Below, piece by piece: positions 52,119 through 62,840 of a stretch of DNA of 64,000 nt. Position 1 is the stretch's first letter. Every line of letters begins with the position of its first letter. The translations under genes were made by a program, and so were the position numbers. Origin of the DNA: Pseudogymnoascus destructans (taxonomy: Eukaryota > Ascomycota > Leotiomycetes > Thelebolales > Thelebolaceae). The stretch lies in NCBI RefSeq assembly GCF_001641265.1, contig NW_020167520.1, positions 248,001-312,000 of the forward strand. The letters are read 5' to 3'. Under the pieces are notes generated by a model. It saw only the letters and a list, made by a program, of their open reading frames with translations. It made no database searches and had not been told where the DNA came from.

Positions 52119-54967
52119 ATGGCGCCCATCAAGCTTGACGATAATGTATGAATAATACATTACCAATGGATTGATAATTCTTAGGGCTCGGCACGGATGA
52201 CCAATTTATCCGTCAAATCCGTGCATCCGTGAATATGAATACAAATTGTTAGATTCCAAAAAGTATGAGTATGAATATGAATACAAATTATGATTTTTAC
52301 TAACGGATATGGATGCCAATCCATTCAATCCGCGGATTGAACAAATTAGATAGACTGTAGTTAGAAACTGAATTCATTGAGGTCATAGAATGCAGCCCTA
52401 GCCTTAACGCCCCCCTTTACTCAAATCCCTCTCCCACATCGCACGAAGTAGTGTTAGAGTCCTCATAGTTTCACTACTTAGACTATGCCGACGTAAACCT
52501 AATAAGTCTGTATTTTGGTTGAAAGGGCGCTCACAACTAACCTCTGTAATGGGAATTGCAAGGAAATCGCGTGCAACATGTGCCATTAGCAGATATTCTC
52601 CCTTATGAGAATCCCACCACTTTGGGAGCCAATCAGTTGACTTTGCATCACTAACAGCCACTGGTGGTGAATCAAGATATATACCAATATCAGACACCTT
52701 CACTGTGGTCTTCTTTTTGCCAAAGCGCTCAAGCATACGCTTATATGGATCTAGCTCAGGTTGAGATGTCATTGTTTTCAGATTGAGTAATGGTGGGAGT
52801 ACCAGCTCATCGCTCAGAGGAGGAGTTGAATAATGATCATGAAGGTAGGTCCGTATTTGCTCCTTGACAACATTTGTCGCATCTTCGTCTTCAAATTCCT
52901 CTTTCAGCATCTCAAATTTGAGTTGTGGATCAAGCATCATCGCAATGTAATGAATATTTGACCCATAATCCATATATGCGTAATACTTTTCGTACTTTCT
53001 TAGCCCAACCTGCACAGCCTTTGAGATATCATCATCTAAGCTTGCAAAGTCCCCCTTTTGGTCAATTGCATCCTCAAAAAGCTCTTACACTCAAAATAGA
53101 GGTAGACTGACATGCTTATTTGTGGTGACGCCTGTGATATATGCTTTGAGAACTCATTAACTTGCTTGTTATGTTTTGCACTCAGTTTTGATCTTCGATG
53201 GTTGTTTTTTTCTTTGGCTCAATCGATTGAGAAGCAATCATTATTGCGGATGGGCGCAAGGCGTGATTTTCTCAAGCCACTCCCAATCAGCTTTTTCAAA
53301 TAGGGGAATAGCAGTTGAATTATAATTGCAAAAGAGTGTGAATTGCTTTGATGACTTAAGGGCGTCATCAATCATCCGGAAAGTTGAGTTCCATCGTGTA
53401 TCAACATCATACTCAATCATATTTGTTGGAAGGTTGTTAACTGTACACACAGTCTTCCAATTTTGCCGACGAACTGCACTACGATTCATCCAGACTATAA
53501 TAAGTCTAAGTCGTGCAAGTGCAGCGATGCCTGATGGAAAAGGGGTTCCCTTTGCCATAGCGTTGCAAGTATCAACTGCAGTCTTCATATCCCCTGACTT
53601 TAAACTTTGTAAGATGTCTTTCACAATTAAATTGAGAACATGTGCAAGACAGCATACATAGCTAGCATCTCCTTCAAGCAGATAGTGTTACGATATCAAG
53701 TGCGCCTTGCAGCTCGAGTGGGGGTTCAGGGGTGTGGGGATCTTTCTGGGGTTGGAGCGAAGTTTTCAGTTGTGGAGTGAATTCTCAGAACTGGTCTCGC
53801 TAAAGAGAATTCACTCCACAACAATATAGCTGTATATAGATCGAGCCACTGCTCGAGTGCTCCTCTTCTCTTTCCTTTCTTCTCTAGATTGAGTTTAATT
53901 CATAATACCCAACTGGCGCCCTATGCCTTGGTGAACCGTGACAGATAGAGAGGTTTGGCTCCTCAATATATTGCATAATGTTGTTATGAGATAGTAGCTC
54001 ATATAAATGAGAACATAGTATGCCATTGTTATCCGCATTATCTGCAGTGATCGCAAGTAGCTTTGAATTAAGATTCAACTCCTGACATAATGAGAATATC
54101 ATTTCAGCCATATTCTCTCCACTATGTCATCCAGGGATCTCTGCAAACTCAAGGACTGACTCATGATATTGAAAGTCTTTTGACAGCCAATGGCCAATTA
54201 CACCTAGCATTCCACAATGATTGGTACTTGTCCATGCATCAAGTGAAAAGTCAATAGTAGAGCACTCAACATCTAGCTGATTCTGTAATGTAGTAATGGT
54301 ATTTTTCTCTTCTGTATGTAGAGGGTGTGAGGCTTGAACTTGCGAAGCTGAATCATGTGGTGAGATATTATCATCTTCTTCTCTTAAAAGTGATAAATCT
54401 TGAGAGATTTGGGCTTGTTTTTGGGCGTTTCGTGGTCGTTTAACTCGTGATATGACATCAGAGTCATATTCTTCGTCACTTCCATCATTTAATGTATGAA
54501 AATCAATTTCTCGATGACGTGTGCGCCGTGCTAGGGGAGAATTAGACGGATTCATATTTAGATAATATGAATATATCCTAAATAGAGCGAAGAATAAAAA
54601 AGAGAAGTTATGGGGTTTTGTCATGATTATAACACAAAACAAATATAACTTACCCCTCCTTTACATGATTTTACGGCCTCAATTATGGCACGTGCATACC
54701 ACTAACGCATTGCCAAGCATTCATGAATATATTCACAAATATTCATGAATACGACGAATATGAATATGAATAGTTTTAATCTTCTATGAATATTATCACG
54801 GATTGAATATAAGGGCCTTCAAAACCCATGAATACAGATACGGATTGAGAAAAATTTGCATCCATGCCGAGCCCTAATAATTATACTAACAACCACAACA
54901 GGCGGCCTATAAGGCCTACAAACTCCTTACTGAACGCCCACTCGGAATGAAGCCTTTTCAATTCTAG
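52119..54967 (+). CDS. Small candidate gene split by a hAT element in its intron
   Basis: Exon 1 52119-52145 (MAPIKLDDN) ends at donor GTATGA. Exon 2 54902-54967 follows branch TACTAAC and acceptor CACAACAG and reads AAYKAYKLLTERPLGMKPFQF then TAG, total 30 aa, phase 0. The whole hAT element 52182-54876 sits inside the intron; without it the intron would be about 60 bp, normal for this genome. The C-rich leader upstream supports a real 5' end. I do not recognise the peptide; it could be the start of a gene whose remainder is lost. Confidence 0.4.
52404..54642 (-). pseudogene. hAT transposase (broken)
   Basis: Fragments from 54642 down: TIDFSLDAWTSTNHCGMLGVIGHW (catalytic-core start), LLAITADNADNN (second core block), EYDVDTRWNSTFRMIDDAL, and the C-terminal dimerisation domain LMAHVARDFLAIPITEVSCERPFN (52404-53015). 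No BED zinc finger is visible before the core. A solo LTR lies between the second and third pieces, and frameshifts occur near 53020-53240. Confidence 0.87.
53686..53943 (+). mobile_element. Solo LTR (258 bp) in the hAT element
   Basis: TGTTAC...GTGACA with duplication GATAG (53681-53685 and 53944-53948). Same family as 17724-17982. Confidence 0.93.
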
Positions 54968-55134
54968 TTCAACTTCACTTTCAACTTCACACTGAGATTA
55001 ATACATTACTAATACATTATTAATGCATTAGTCATCCTTTTACAATAAGCATTGTTAAGGACACTGCAGTGTGTTGGCTTTGGTGGCTGAAGTTGTTTAT
55101 GGCAATATTAGACCTATAATGCATTAATAATGCA
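54968..55134. other. AT-rich spacer with TAATGCATTA-type repeats
   Basis: Contains TAATACATTA and TAATGCATTA motifs in tandem pairs. No gene supported. Confidence 0.4.
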
Positions 55135-55517
55135 TTAAGAACACATTACTGAAGAACACACATTATTACACATAGCATCAACTACTTCTGGTGTCATTGA
55201 GGAAGTATTGATGATATAGGCGACCCCATTTTCAGATGTTTCAGGGTATTCTGGTAAATCTGTTGTATAGTTTACCTTCATTACCCGGGTTGCTTTGTCG
55301 CTAACAATCGCTTGAAATAACTGTGGTTGTTTCGATCTTAATGCATTAGTAATGCATTAAGTATATATTAGGCGGCTCTTACCTTCTCCGCCTCTTCTCC
55401 TTCTTCAGTGACAAGTTGTTCTTCCCGATATCTTTCATCCTCAAATTGAAGACTACTATCAATACTAACAGTATTAGACCATAGGTCTAGTTGAGGTAGT
55501 GAAATTATCCCATCCAT
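55135..55517 (-). CDS. Small two-exon candidate gene
   Basis: Exon 1 55517-55383 (MDGIISLPQLDLWSNTVSID... ending EEGEEAEK), intron 55382-55321 (GTAAGA, branch TACTAAT, acceptor CACAG, 62 bp), exon 2 55320-55135 (LFQAIVSDKATRVMKVNYTT... to TAA), 106 aa in phase. The intron holds a TAATGCATTA pair; similar pairs lie at about 55005-55030, 55117-55137 and 55526-55545 and may mark further introns, in which case the gene continues beyond 55135. Not recognised. Could be part of a captured or decayed gene. Confidence 0.3.
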
Positions 55518-55651
55518 TGTGAATAATGCATTAGCAATGAATTAGTACTGTTGTTGTTGCCATGCCCTACAGGTTTTACGTTGGTAGGAAATTAGGGCCC
55601 TATTATACCATTTTTCGCCCTACCTGACCATATCATGTGATGCTACATGAG

Positions 55652-55892
55652 TGTTACGACGGAACAAGAAGGCTGGCCAACTACAGGACAGGAAGGAGGG
55701 AGGTCGCATGAGACCGGCCCTGGTACCTGGAGGGGCAGCGGGGAATAGTAATTCCGAAAGTATCACGTGACGGACTCGCAGGATGATGAGAAGAGTCCTA
55801 AGAGTCCAGGACTCTGAGGACTCGAGTGAGTTCCCAGGAGTCCACTAGGCACGTGATGGACTCGCAGGATGATGAGAAGAGTCCTAAGAGTC
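55652..55892 (+). repeat. Gypsy-3 5' LTR, truncated
   Basis: Matches the first half of the 3' LTR (60751-61225) but stops at AAGAGTCC near 55892, losing the TATATAA-type promoter, R and U5, and the primer-binding site. The next bases are already internal sequence. Confidence 0.88.
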
Positions 55893-55947
55893 CCACGCGA
55901 AGATTAGGGCCGAACGAGACAAGCCCAATGGCCAGAGGAAAATCCCC

Positions 55948-56685
55948 ATGCTTAAAGACCTCTACGGGAACCTGTTACAGGGACTTCCGTTAAAATGCAA
56001 GGTGGACGACTGCAAGGATGACCTCTGGAGATACTACGACCAACTAACGAATACCCGCAGGCTGCTTGGCACGTCCCAAGACGTAGCTAAGTTGGAAGCC
56101 CAAGAAGCGGAAGAACTGGAGAAGGATGTTGAGCATATGGCTAAACTGAAGTATATGAAAAGCGTCGAACTTTACTACCAGGACCGCAGGAGAGCCCTGA
56201 AGAAGTACGACGAGAAAGCCAGAGATATGCTCCGACGGGAAAATGCGAGACCCACTCCACGCATCGAAAGGAGAGCCATGGAGCAACTAGACACGTTCTC
56301 CACGCCTCCGAGGGAAGATAGTGCATGGGTGAGAGGACAGCGGGAACTATCAACGACAGACGCAACAGAGACTGATCATCCCTGGCACGCGTATGTCTAC
56401 TGGGAGTATTGCAGCAAAGATGACTGCAAGCTCCACTGGAAAAAGAAACACCAGAATCAGTTGTTTCCCCGATCCTCGCCCAGGATACACTTCAGAGACG
56501 CAGAGCAAGTTCACGCCCTCAGGCGAAGCCAGTCTGAAGGGGACTTGCCTATCAAAAGCGAACAGGTATACAAGAAATACCCACATCTGCTAGACGAAGC
56601 AGAAGAGCGAGGGAAACGATCTCCCCAAGGACCACCATTGGAAGCGGATGAATACTATCCTTCCTCGGACGAGTCAAAAAACTAG
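55948..56685 (+). CDS. Gypsy-3 Gag (N-terminus possibly lost)
   Basis: 245 aa, charged and helical (EAEELEKDVEHMAKLKYMKSVE), with a Cys/His motif EYCSKDDCKLHWKKKH rather than a classic CCHC knuckle. Given the 5' deletion, the true start may be missing. Ends TCA AAA AAC TAG, i.e. at a slippery heptamer. Confidence 0.7.
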   Translation: MLKDLYGNLLQGLPLKCKVDDCKDDLWRYYDQLTNTRRLLGTSQDVAKLEAQEAEELEKDVEHMAKLKYMKSVELYYQDRRRALKKYDEKARDMLRRENARPTPRIERRAMEQLDTFSTPPREDSAWVRGQRELSTTDATETDHPWHAYVYWEYCSKDDCKLHWKKKHQNQLFPRSSPRIHFRDAEQVHALRRSQSEGDLPIKSEQVYKKYPHLLDEAEERGKRSPQGPPLEADEYYPSSDESKN

Positions 56686-59600
56686 GAGTCCTCGATGGTA
56701 GGCCACCGGCGAGCGACACGAAGAGGCCTAGTACAGACCAACTATGCGCCACGACGGGCAGCATGCAACTATATGTGGTCGCTAAGATACAACAGCGACA
56801 CCTCCGAGCAATGATTGACTCAGGAGCGACGGGCAACTTTATGACAAAGAAAGTAGCAGATACACAGGGCTTCAAAACAACAATGAAAGCCGAACCATAC
56901 CCGTTAATGGTCGTAGATGGAGAGCCCATCTCGACTAATGAAGGAATGGTGACCCACGAAACGGTCCCATTGGAAATGGTCATGCTACACGGGCACAAGG
57001 AAACGATTCAGTTTGACATCGTGCACATGGACAACCATGCGTGCATCCTTGGTGTGCCATGGCTCAAGAAACACAACCCCCAGATTGACTGGTGGAACGA
57101 GAAAGTTGTGATGAGCCAGTGCGCGTGTGAACAACGGACGGACACGCGACAACGGGAGAAACCCTCCCAGGGCCGGAAGGAGTTATGTGCAACCTCCGAG
57201 CTCGATGACCTAGCCCAGGCATCCTCACCGACGAGTATACCGGTGGAGTACAAGGAATACGAGCAATTATTCCAGGAAGGCCCTAAGAACGAGGCGCTTC
57301 CTAAGCACCAACCATGGGATCACGAGATACCCTTGGAGAAAGACAAGAGTCCACCGTTCGGACCAATATATCAGCTATCAGAAAAAGAGCTAAAGGTACT
57401 CAAGGAGTACATTGATGATAACCTAGCAAAAGGATTCATCAAACCATCCACGTCACCCGCAGGAAGTCCGGTGCTTTTCGTACCAAAGAAAGACGGCTCC
57501 CTACGGTTATGTGTGGACTATCGAGCGTTGAACAACATCACAATCAAGGACAGGTATGCCCTGCTGTTAATCAACGAACTACACGATAGATTTCAAGGAG
57601 CAAAGATCTTCAGTAAGCTAGATCTGCGAGGAGCATACAACCTGATCCGAATCAAGGCTGGGGAAGAGTGGAAAACAGCATTCCGCACCCGCTATGGCCT
57701 ATTCGAGTATCAAGTCATGCCCTTTGGGCTAACAAACGCACCCGCATCTATGCAATGACTGATGAATGATGCTTTGCATGAATACTTAGACATCTTTACC
57801 ATTGTCTACCTAGATGACGTCCTGGTGTATTCAGCAACCAAGGAGGAGCATGTCAAGCATGTCAAACTCGTCCTGAAGAAACTAAAGGAGTACAGCTTAC
57901 TCCTCAAACCAGAGAAGTGCGAGTTCCATAAAAACCAAGTCGAATTCTTGGGTTACATTATTGGAACGCACGGCATCAAGATGGACCAAGCAAAAGTAAC
58001 GGCAGTGTTGGAATGGCCAACACCGACCACGGTCAAGGAAGTGCAAGCCTTCCTAGGCTTCGCCAACTTCTACCGAAGATTCATCTCGGGATATTCCAAG
58101 GTAGCTCAACCACTCACGGAGCTTACCAGAAAGGATCTCGAATTCAAATGGACGGACAAGGCAGAGGCTGCTTTCCAGGAACTTAAGACGAAGTTCACGG
58201 AAGCACCTATCCTTGCTACATTTGACCCTGCAAAGAAGATCATCCTCGAAACGGACTCTTCTGACTTCGCAATTGGAGCATGTCTGAATCAACCAGACGA
58301 GAACGGTAAGTTCAAACCAATCGCGTACTACTCTAGGAAACTGTCACCCGCGGAACTCAATTACGACATCCACGACAAGGAGCTACTGGCTATTGTCGTT
58401 GCCTTTGAGCAGTGGCGAGTATATCTTGAGGGATCCACCTACCCTGTGCAGGTATGGACGGATCACAAGAACCTCATATACTTCACCACGACCAAGGTTT
58501 TAAACCGCAGACAAGTCCGCTGGGCAGAAACCCTCGCAGCCTACAACTTCACGATAACCTATCGCAAGGGCTCCGAGAATGCAAGAGCAGACGCTCTCAG
58601 CAGACGGACCGACTACGCCGGCCCAAAGGAAGAAAGACCTAGAGCAATTCTGAAGAAAACAGATGCAGGAATACAGTACAACGAGTTACTAGCGACGATC
58701 TCAGTCATCGAAGATACAGAACTCGAGGAAAGACTCAAGAAAGCTTACGCAACAGACGAATGCGCCAAGCGAGTCTTGTCCAAAGTCGAAGGCGACTTCA
58801 CCATCGACGAACAAGGATTGATTCGATACAAAGGGTTAGTGTATGTCCCAAGTCAAATGAGACGCCCGCTGGTGCAAGAACAACACTCGTTACCAGCACA
58901 CGGTCATCAGGGAGTAACACGAACCTTCGAACGAATCACTCGACACTACTACTTCCCAGGTATGAGGAAGCAGGTAGAGACAGTGGTAAGAGAGTGCGAC
59001 ATTTGCAGCAAGTCAAAATCCAATAGGCATCTGCCATACGGACAACTCAAGTCGACACCAGTACCAAAAGGAGCGTGGAAATCAATAGCTTTGGACTTCA
59101 TCGTCAAGCTTCCACCCTCCAAGGACCCGTTAACAGGAATAGAATACGACTCTATCCTCGTCATCACGGAAAGACTCACGAAATATGGGAAGTTTATACC
59201 ATATCTAGAAGCTAGCGACGCCGAGGCGCTCGCATATACCTTCATTCGAGTCATATTAGCCGATCATGGGATGCCAGAAGAAATCATCTCAGATAGAGAC
59301 AAGCTCTTTACTTCGAAATTCTGGAAATCATTGATGGCGCTACTGGGAACAAATCATAAGCTATCAACAGCTTTTCATCCCCAGACAGATGGCCAAACAG
59401 AAAGATTAAATCAGACCCTTGAACAGTACCTGCGAAGCTATGTCAATCATCAACAGGATAACTGGGTTCAGATCTTACCCATCGCACAGTTTGCATATAA
59501 CAGCGCGATGACAGAAGCAACGAAAGTCTCACCGTTCTTTGCCAATTATGGCTACCAGCCAGAAGCATATAGGCAACCAAGACCGGATGAATCACGAGCT

Positions 59601-60215
59601 GAACAAGCCCTGATCGTGGTGGAACAACTGAAATCGTTCCACGAACAACTTGCGACGGACATCCAATTCTTAAATGAACGATCCGCCGCATACGCAAACA
59701 AGAAGCGCAGTATGGAACCTGCCTTCAAGGAGGGGGATAAAGTATACCTACTCCGGAAACATATCAAAACGAAACGACCAAGCACAAAGTTGGACTTCAA
59801 GAAATTGGGACCATTCAAAATATTGAACAAAGTCAGCTCAGTTAATTACAGACTGCAGCTACCCAGGAAGTCTAGACTACACCCGGTATTTCATGTCTCA
59901 CTACTGGAACCAGCAAGAGGAAATACCCCAATTGCGACCGACACCGAACTCCAACCCAAGAATGAGATAATCGAATATGAGGTCGAAGCGATCCTAGACA
60001 GAAGGTTAGTAGGACGTCGAGAAGAGTTTTTGATAAAATGGGAAAATTACGAACCTACGGATAATTCGTGGGAACCAACAAGGAACATCAGCAAAGAACT
60101 GCTGGAGGAATATCGACGCCGCCATCCGCCAGCCATTGATCCCAAGATGCAGGGGAGTAGGCCAGTGGATCGGAGGAAGCGGAGGTCCCGGTCACAGACG
60201 AGGAGGCAGCGCTAA
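56652..60215 (+). pseudogene. Gypsy-3 Pol (one nonsense codon)
   Basis: Same frame throughout. Protease AMIDSGATGNFMTKK (about 56805-56850), RT with SPVLFVPKKDGSLRLCVDYRALN, FGLTNAPASMQ, then TGA at 57756-57758, and on to the catalytic YLDDVLVYS. RNase H (ETDSSDFAIGACLNQ, DHKNLIYFTTTK), integrase HHCC with CDICSKSKSNRH, core with ISDRDKLFTSKFWK and STAFHPQTDGQTERLNQTL, and a C-terminal chromodomain (EYEVEAILDRRLVGRREEFLIKWENYEPTDNSWEP). The stop sits where the family normally has a codon between Gln and Leu-Met; CGA to TGA is the simplest change. Otherwise complete. Confidence 0.92.
56676..56713 (+). promoter_or_regulatory. -1 ribosomal frameshift signal, Gypsy-3 gag/pol
   Basis: Heptamer A AAA AAC (56676-56682) in gag phase, directly before the gag TAG. 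Eight nucleotides later a hairpin can form: CTCG (56691-56694) with CGAG (56710-56713) and GGT (56697-56699) with ACC (56705-56707). A -1 slip enters the pol frame, which is open from 56652. Confidence 0.75.
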
Positions 60216-60702
60216 CTGCCTGTTCCTCGACCTCAACAGCGTCACGCTTCTCAGCAGCCACACGTTCGGCCTCCTCTGCCGCATCAAGCTCGTCGAGGGT
60301 TTTCAAACCTCGTCGGAGCATATCTTTACCACGGGTTCGGATGAGGCGTTTCTGCTTTCGCAGACGAAGTAACTTCGAAAGGGTTTCTTCCTCTTCGCGA
60401 TCCAGGCGATCCTCCTCCCGTTCGAGCTTCACCCAGTCGGGATGCTCAGGACCCATACAGTCACACTTTTCTTTCAAGTTGCGACGAACGCACTCGGCGC
60501 ACCGCCGTGAATCATTTGGAGACGACACGCAAGTAATGTTTCGCCTCACGCAGTTCGAGCAAGAATCCATTTCGGGTAGTTCGTATCCGTGGTTCTTTAT
60601 TCGACGGACAAGATCGTTGCGTTCCTGGAGTTTGCGGGCAGTGTCAGTAGGCATGTTGCATGTTGAAGGACTCGCTGAGGAGCAGCAGAGTCCCGGGGAC
60701 AT
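60088..60702 (-). CDS. Antisense Cys-rich coiled-coil ORF in Gypsy-3
   Basis: 204 aa on the strand opposite gag-pol, overlapping the last 128 bp of pol and ending up just before the polypurine stretch; a second in-frame ATG at 60654 may be the real start. Cysteines: CSNC, C after six residues, CAEC, then CDC (zinc-cluster-like CxxC pairs). A long basic/acidic helix follows (KLEREEDRLDREEEETLSKLLRLRKQKR), with an acidic C-terminus. No stop codons over 200 codons of non-repetitive sequence. Its promoter would have to lie in the 3' LTR, read backwards. Function unknown; a nucleic-acid-binding regulator is a guess. Confidence 0.6.
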   Translation of the reverse strand: MSPGLCCSSASPSTCNMPTDTARKLQERNDLVRRIKNHGYELPEMDSCSNCVRRNITCVSSPNDSRRCAECVRRNLKEKCDCMGPEHPDWVKLEREEDRLDREEEETLSKLLRLRKQKRLIRTRGKDMLRRGLKTLDELDAAEEAERVAAEKRDAVEVEEQAVSAASSSVTGTSASSDPLAYSPASWDQWLADGGVDIPPAVLC

Positions 60703-60733
60703 GGACGTACTTATAGGATTCGAGACGAATGCC

Positions 60734-60750
60734 CAGGGGAAGGGAGCGAG
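60734..60750 (+). other. Gypsy-3 polypurine tract
   Basis: Purine-rich AGGGGAAGGGAGCGAG directly before the 3' LTR. Confidence 0.65.
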
Positions 60751-61225
60751 TGTTACGACGGAACAAGAAGGCTGGCCAACTACAGGACAGGAAGGAGGGA
60801 GGTCGCATGAGACCGGCCCTGGTACCTGGAGGGGCAGCGGGGAATAGTAGTTCCAAAAGTATCACGTGACGGACTCGCAGGATGATGAGAAGAGTCCTAA
60901 GAGTCCAGGACTCTGAGGACTCGAGTGAGTTCCCAGGAGTCCACTAGGCACGTGATGGACTCGCAGGATGATGAGAAGAGTCCTAAGAGTCCAGGACTCC
61001 GAGGACTCGAGTGAGTTCCCAAGAGTCCACTAGGCACGACGCCACTATATAAGTAGATAGTATTTCCTTAGATAGGAGCTTCGTGCTCAACTCAATACAG
61101 TATTTGTTATATACTAGTAACGTGTTACTTGAAGCCTTTGTGTCTGATCCCCTGCCTCCTCTGATAAGTAAACCTTTACGCAAGAGAACCTCTGTGTCTT
61201 CTATCGTTTAGAAGTCAGCGTTACA
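60751..61225 (+). repeat. Gypsy-3 3' LTR (475 bp)
   Basis: Starts TGTTACGACGG and ends GCGTTACA. Contains two tandem units of about 95 bp starting near CACGTGA (about 60862 and 60949), then CTATATAAG near 61044 as a TATA candidate. Solo copy at 18848-19322. Confidence 0.92.
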
Positions 61226-62190
61226 GAGGAGGGTTGAGCTCAGCCCCAGTATAGTGTGCTGAAAAGCCGTCCATTGTTAAGAGTATTTGCCGAGTAGTTC
61301 CAATATGCTGATAAAAGGCTTGAAGCCATTCGCTCATAAGTATTCCAGTCATCCAAGCCTTCTTGTTCACTTTCAATTGTGCCCCCATTGTTTGTATATT
61401 AATTCATTGTAATGCTCGAGGTGCTTTTGCATGGCCAATTGCCTAAACAGGGAGTCGGTCTGTTTCAGTAGCGTTGACGCAGAAACCCAGGGAGATCCGA
61501 GTCTTATTCTTCTTAACACAAGATTGGAGCTGTGATGAGAGGCCACATGATGGCATCATCTTCCAGAAGAGTCCAGTTTCATCCATATTTTATATATCCT
61601 CTTCTTGAAACGCCCCTGCTATTGTCCGTAGTGCCCTCATTTCTTACTCAACATTTTCCGGAACTGATGCCGCCTCCCCAAACCGTTGTCATGATTATGA
61701 TGTCGCTTTTTGAATTTTTTGAGCCAGCCAGTAGAAAACGATGGGCACTCTTGGCCAGTATATTCTGGCAGTCGTTTTCAGATCTGCTGTGCCTTCTGCT
61801 GTAGTATATCACCAGTTGTAAACCCTCCCTTTTCTTCAATCCGAATCTGCCACTCCTAAAGGATTTCCTCTAGCTTTGGCCACTGGCCTAGTCGACGGCA
61901 TTGGATTCTAGTGTCTTGGTTCTTATCAAGGGCCTCAAAGTTGCTGCTTAGTGATTCAGAAATAGTCGACTGGCTTAATTTGTGATGATACTGTCGTTCA
62001 AACCATTCGATACACTGCTGCTGAGTTGGCTTTGGAACTTGTTGGGCCCAGTGTTGAAGGGCACGCCGCTCGTCGACTGTAATCGGCCTTTTTTGAGGCA
62101 TTTTGGGTGATTCTAATGGCTGTCAGAATATACGTTAAGACAGTAAACAGGCTGAAAAAGACGATAATTGTTGAATCGTATTTTGTATGT
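61226..62190 (-). mobile_element. Element H family fragment
   Basis: Copy of 38203-39130 at high identity, including the HTH start MPQKRPITVDERRALQHW (61856-62101). The left edge is cut by the Gypsy-3 LTR; the right edge lacks the H terminus. Confidence 0.88.
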
Positions 62191-62248
62191 GTCCGAGCCG
62201 CTACAATGTCATACGATGTATCACCTAGAACTCTCGCTAGCAGAATGA

Positions 62249-62840
62249 ATGGAATATCTTCCTGACGCGACTGTACCCCTAACTTACGTAAGTGTAAGGA
62301 CAGTTCGAACTGAGGCTGACCTTCAAGTGAAATTTGAAGATGCTAAGGTGAATCAAGACATCCAACTCGCGCCAGTCCACCTACAGGAAGCAAGTATTCT
62401 AGACAAAATCCAAACTGCACAACTTCAAGACAGCTTATGCAAAGACACTATTCAGAAGCTTCAGAATGGAGAACGAAACAGTCCAGGCATAGCTCTAGCA
62501 TATTGCGAGGTGAAGGAAGGGCTCTTATATTATCATAATAGAGTGTGGGTTCCAGAAAGTGCTCATGTCGAACTCTTACAAGAAATTCATGACCAACCAG
62601 CAATGGGACACCCTGGCATTGGGAAGGTCGATGGGCTGAGTTTCTGTCAAGTTTAACTTTCAAATTATATATCGACCTGGGAAACAGAACGGAAAAGCAG
62701 ATGCATTAACTCGAAGACCAGGAGATAGACCAGAAGGGAACGAAGAAGATGACTGCCAAAAACAACAACTTCAAACCCTGCTACCACTCAAGAGACTCCA
62801 TCCAGACCTCCAAGAGATAGTATCTGAAGTATAATGTGAA
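62249..62840 (+). mobile_element. Gypsy-1-type pol fragment, shuffled order
   Basis: First the linker/zinc-binding start (NQDIQLAPVHLQEASIL ... HDQPAMGHPGIGK), then at about 62630 the end of RNase H (FQIIYRPGKQNGKADALTRR). In an intact element the RNase H end precedes the linker, so the pieces are out of order. Confidence 0.78.

Larger units (their letters stand above)
52182..54876 (-). mobile_element. hAT element
   Basis: Inverted ends TAGGGCTCGGCACGGATG at 52182 and complement (with one change) at 54876; 8-bp target duplication ATAATTCT / ATAATTAT (7 of 8). It contains degenerate transposase pieces on the minus strand and a solo LTR. Confidence 0.9.
55652..61225 (+). mobile_element. Gypsy-3 chromovirus
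   Basis: Truncated 5' LTR, gag, pol (protease, RT, RNase H, integrase, chromodomain), antisense ORF, polypurine stretch and a complete 3' LTR. pol has one stop codon. No matching target duplication at the two ends (CATGAG versus GAGGAG), consistent with rearranged flanks. Confidence 0.92.

Noticed and set aside
51966..52166. Minus-strand Gly-rich ORF
   Set aside because: Antisense of a CCACC-rich leader; the plus-strand ATG with a good splice donor is more plausible.
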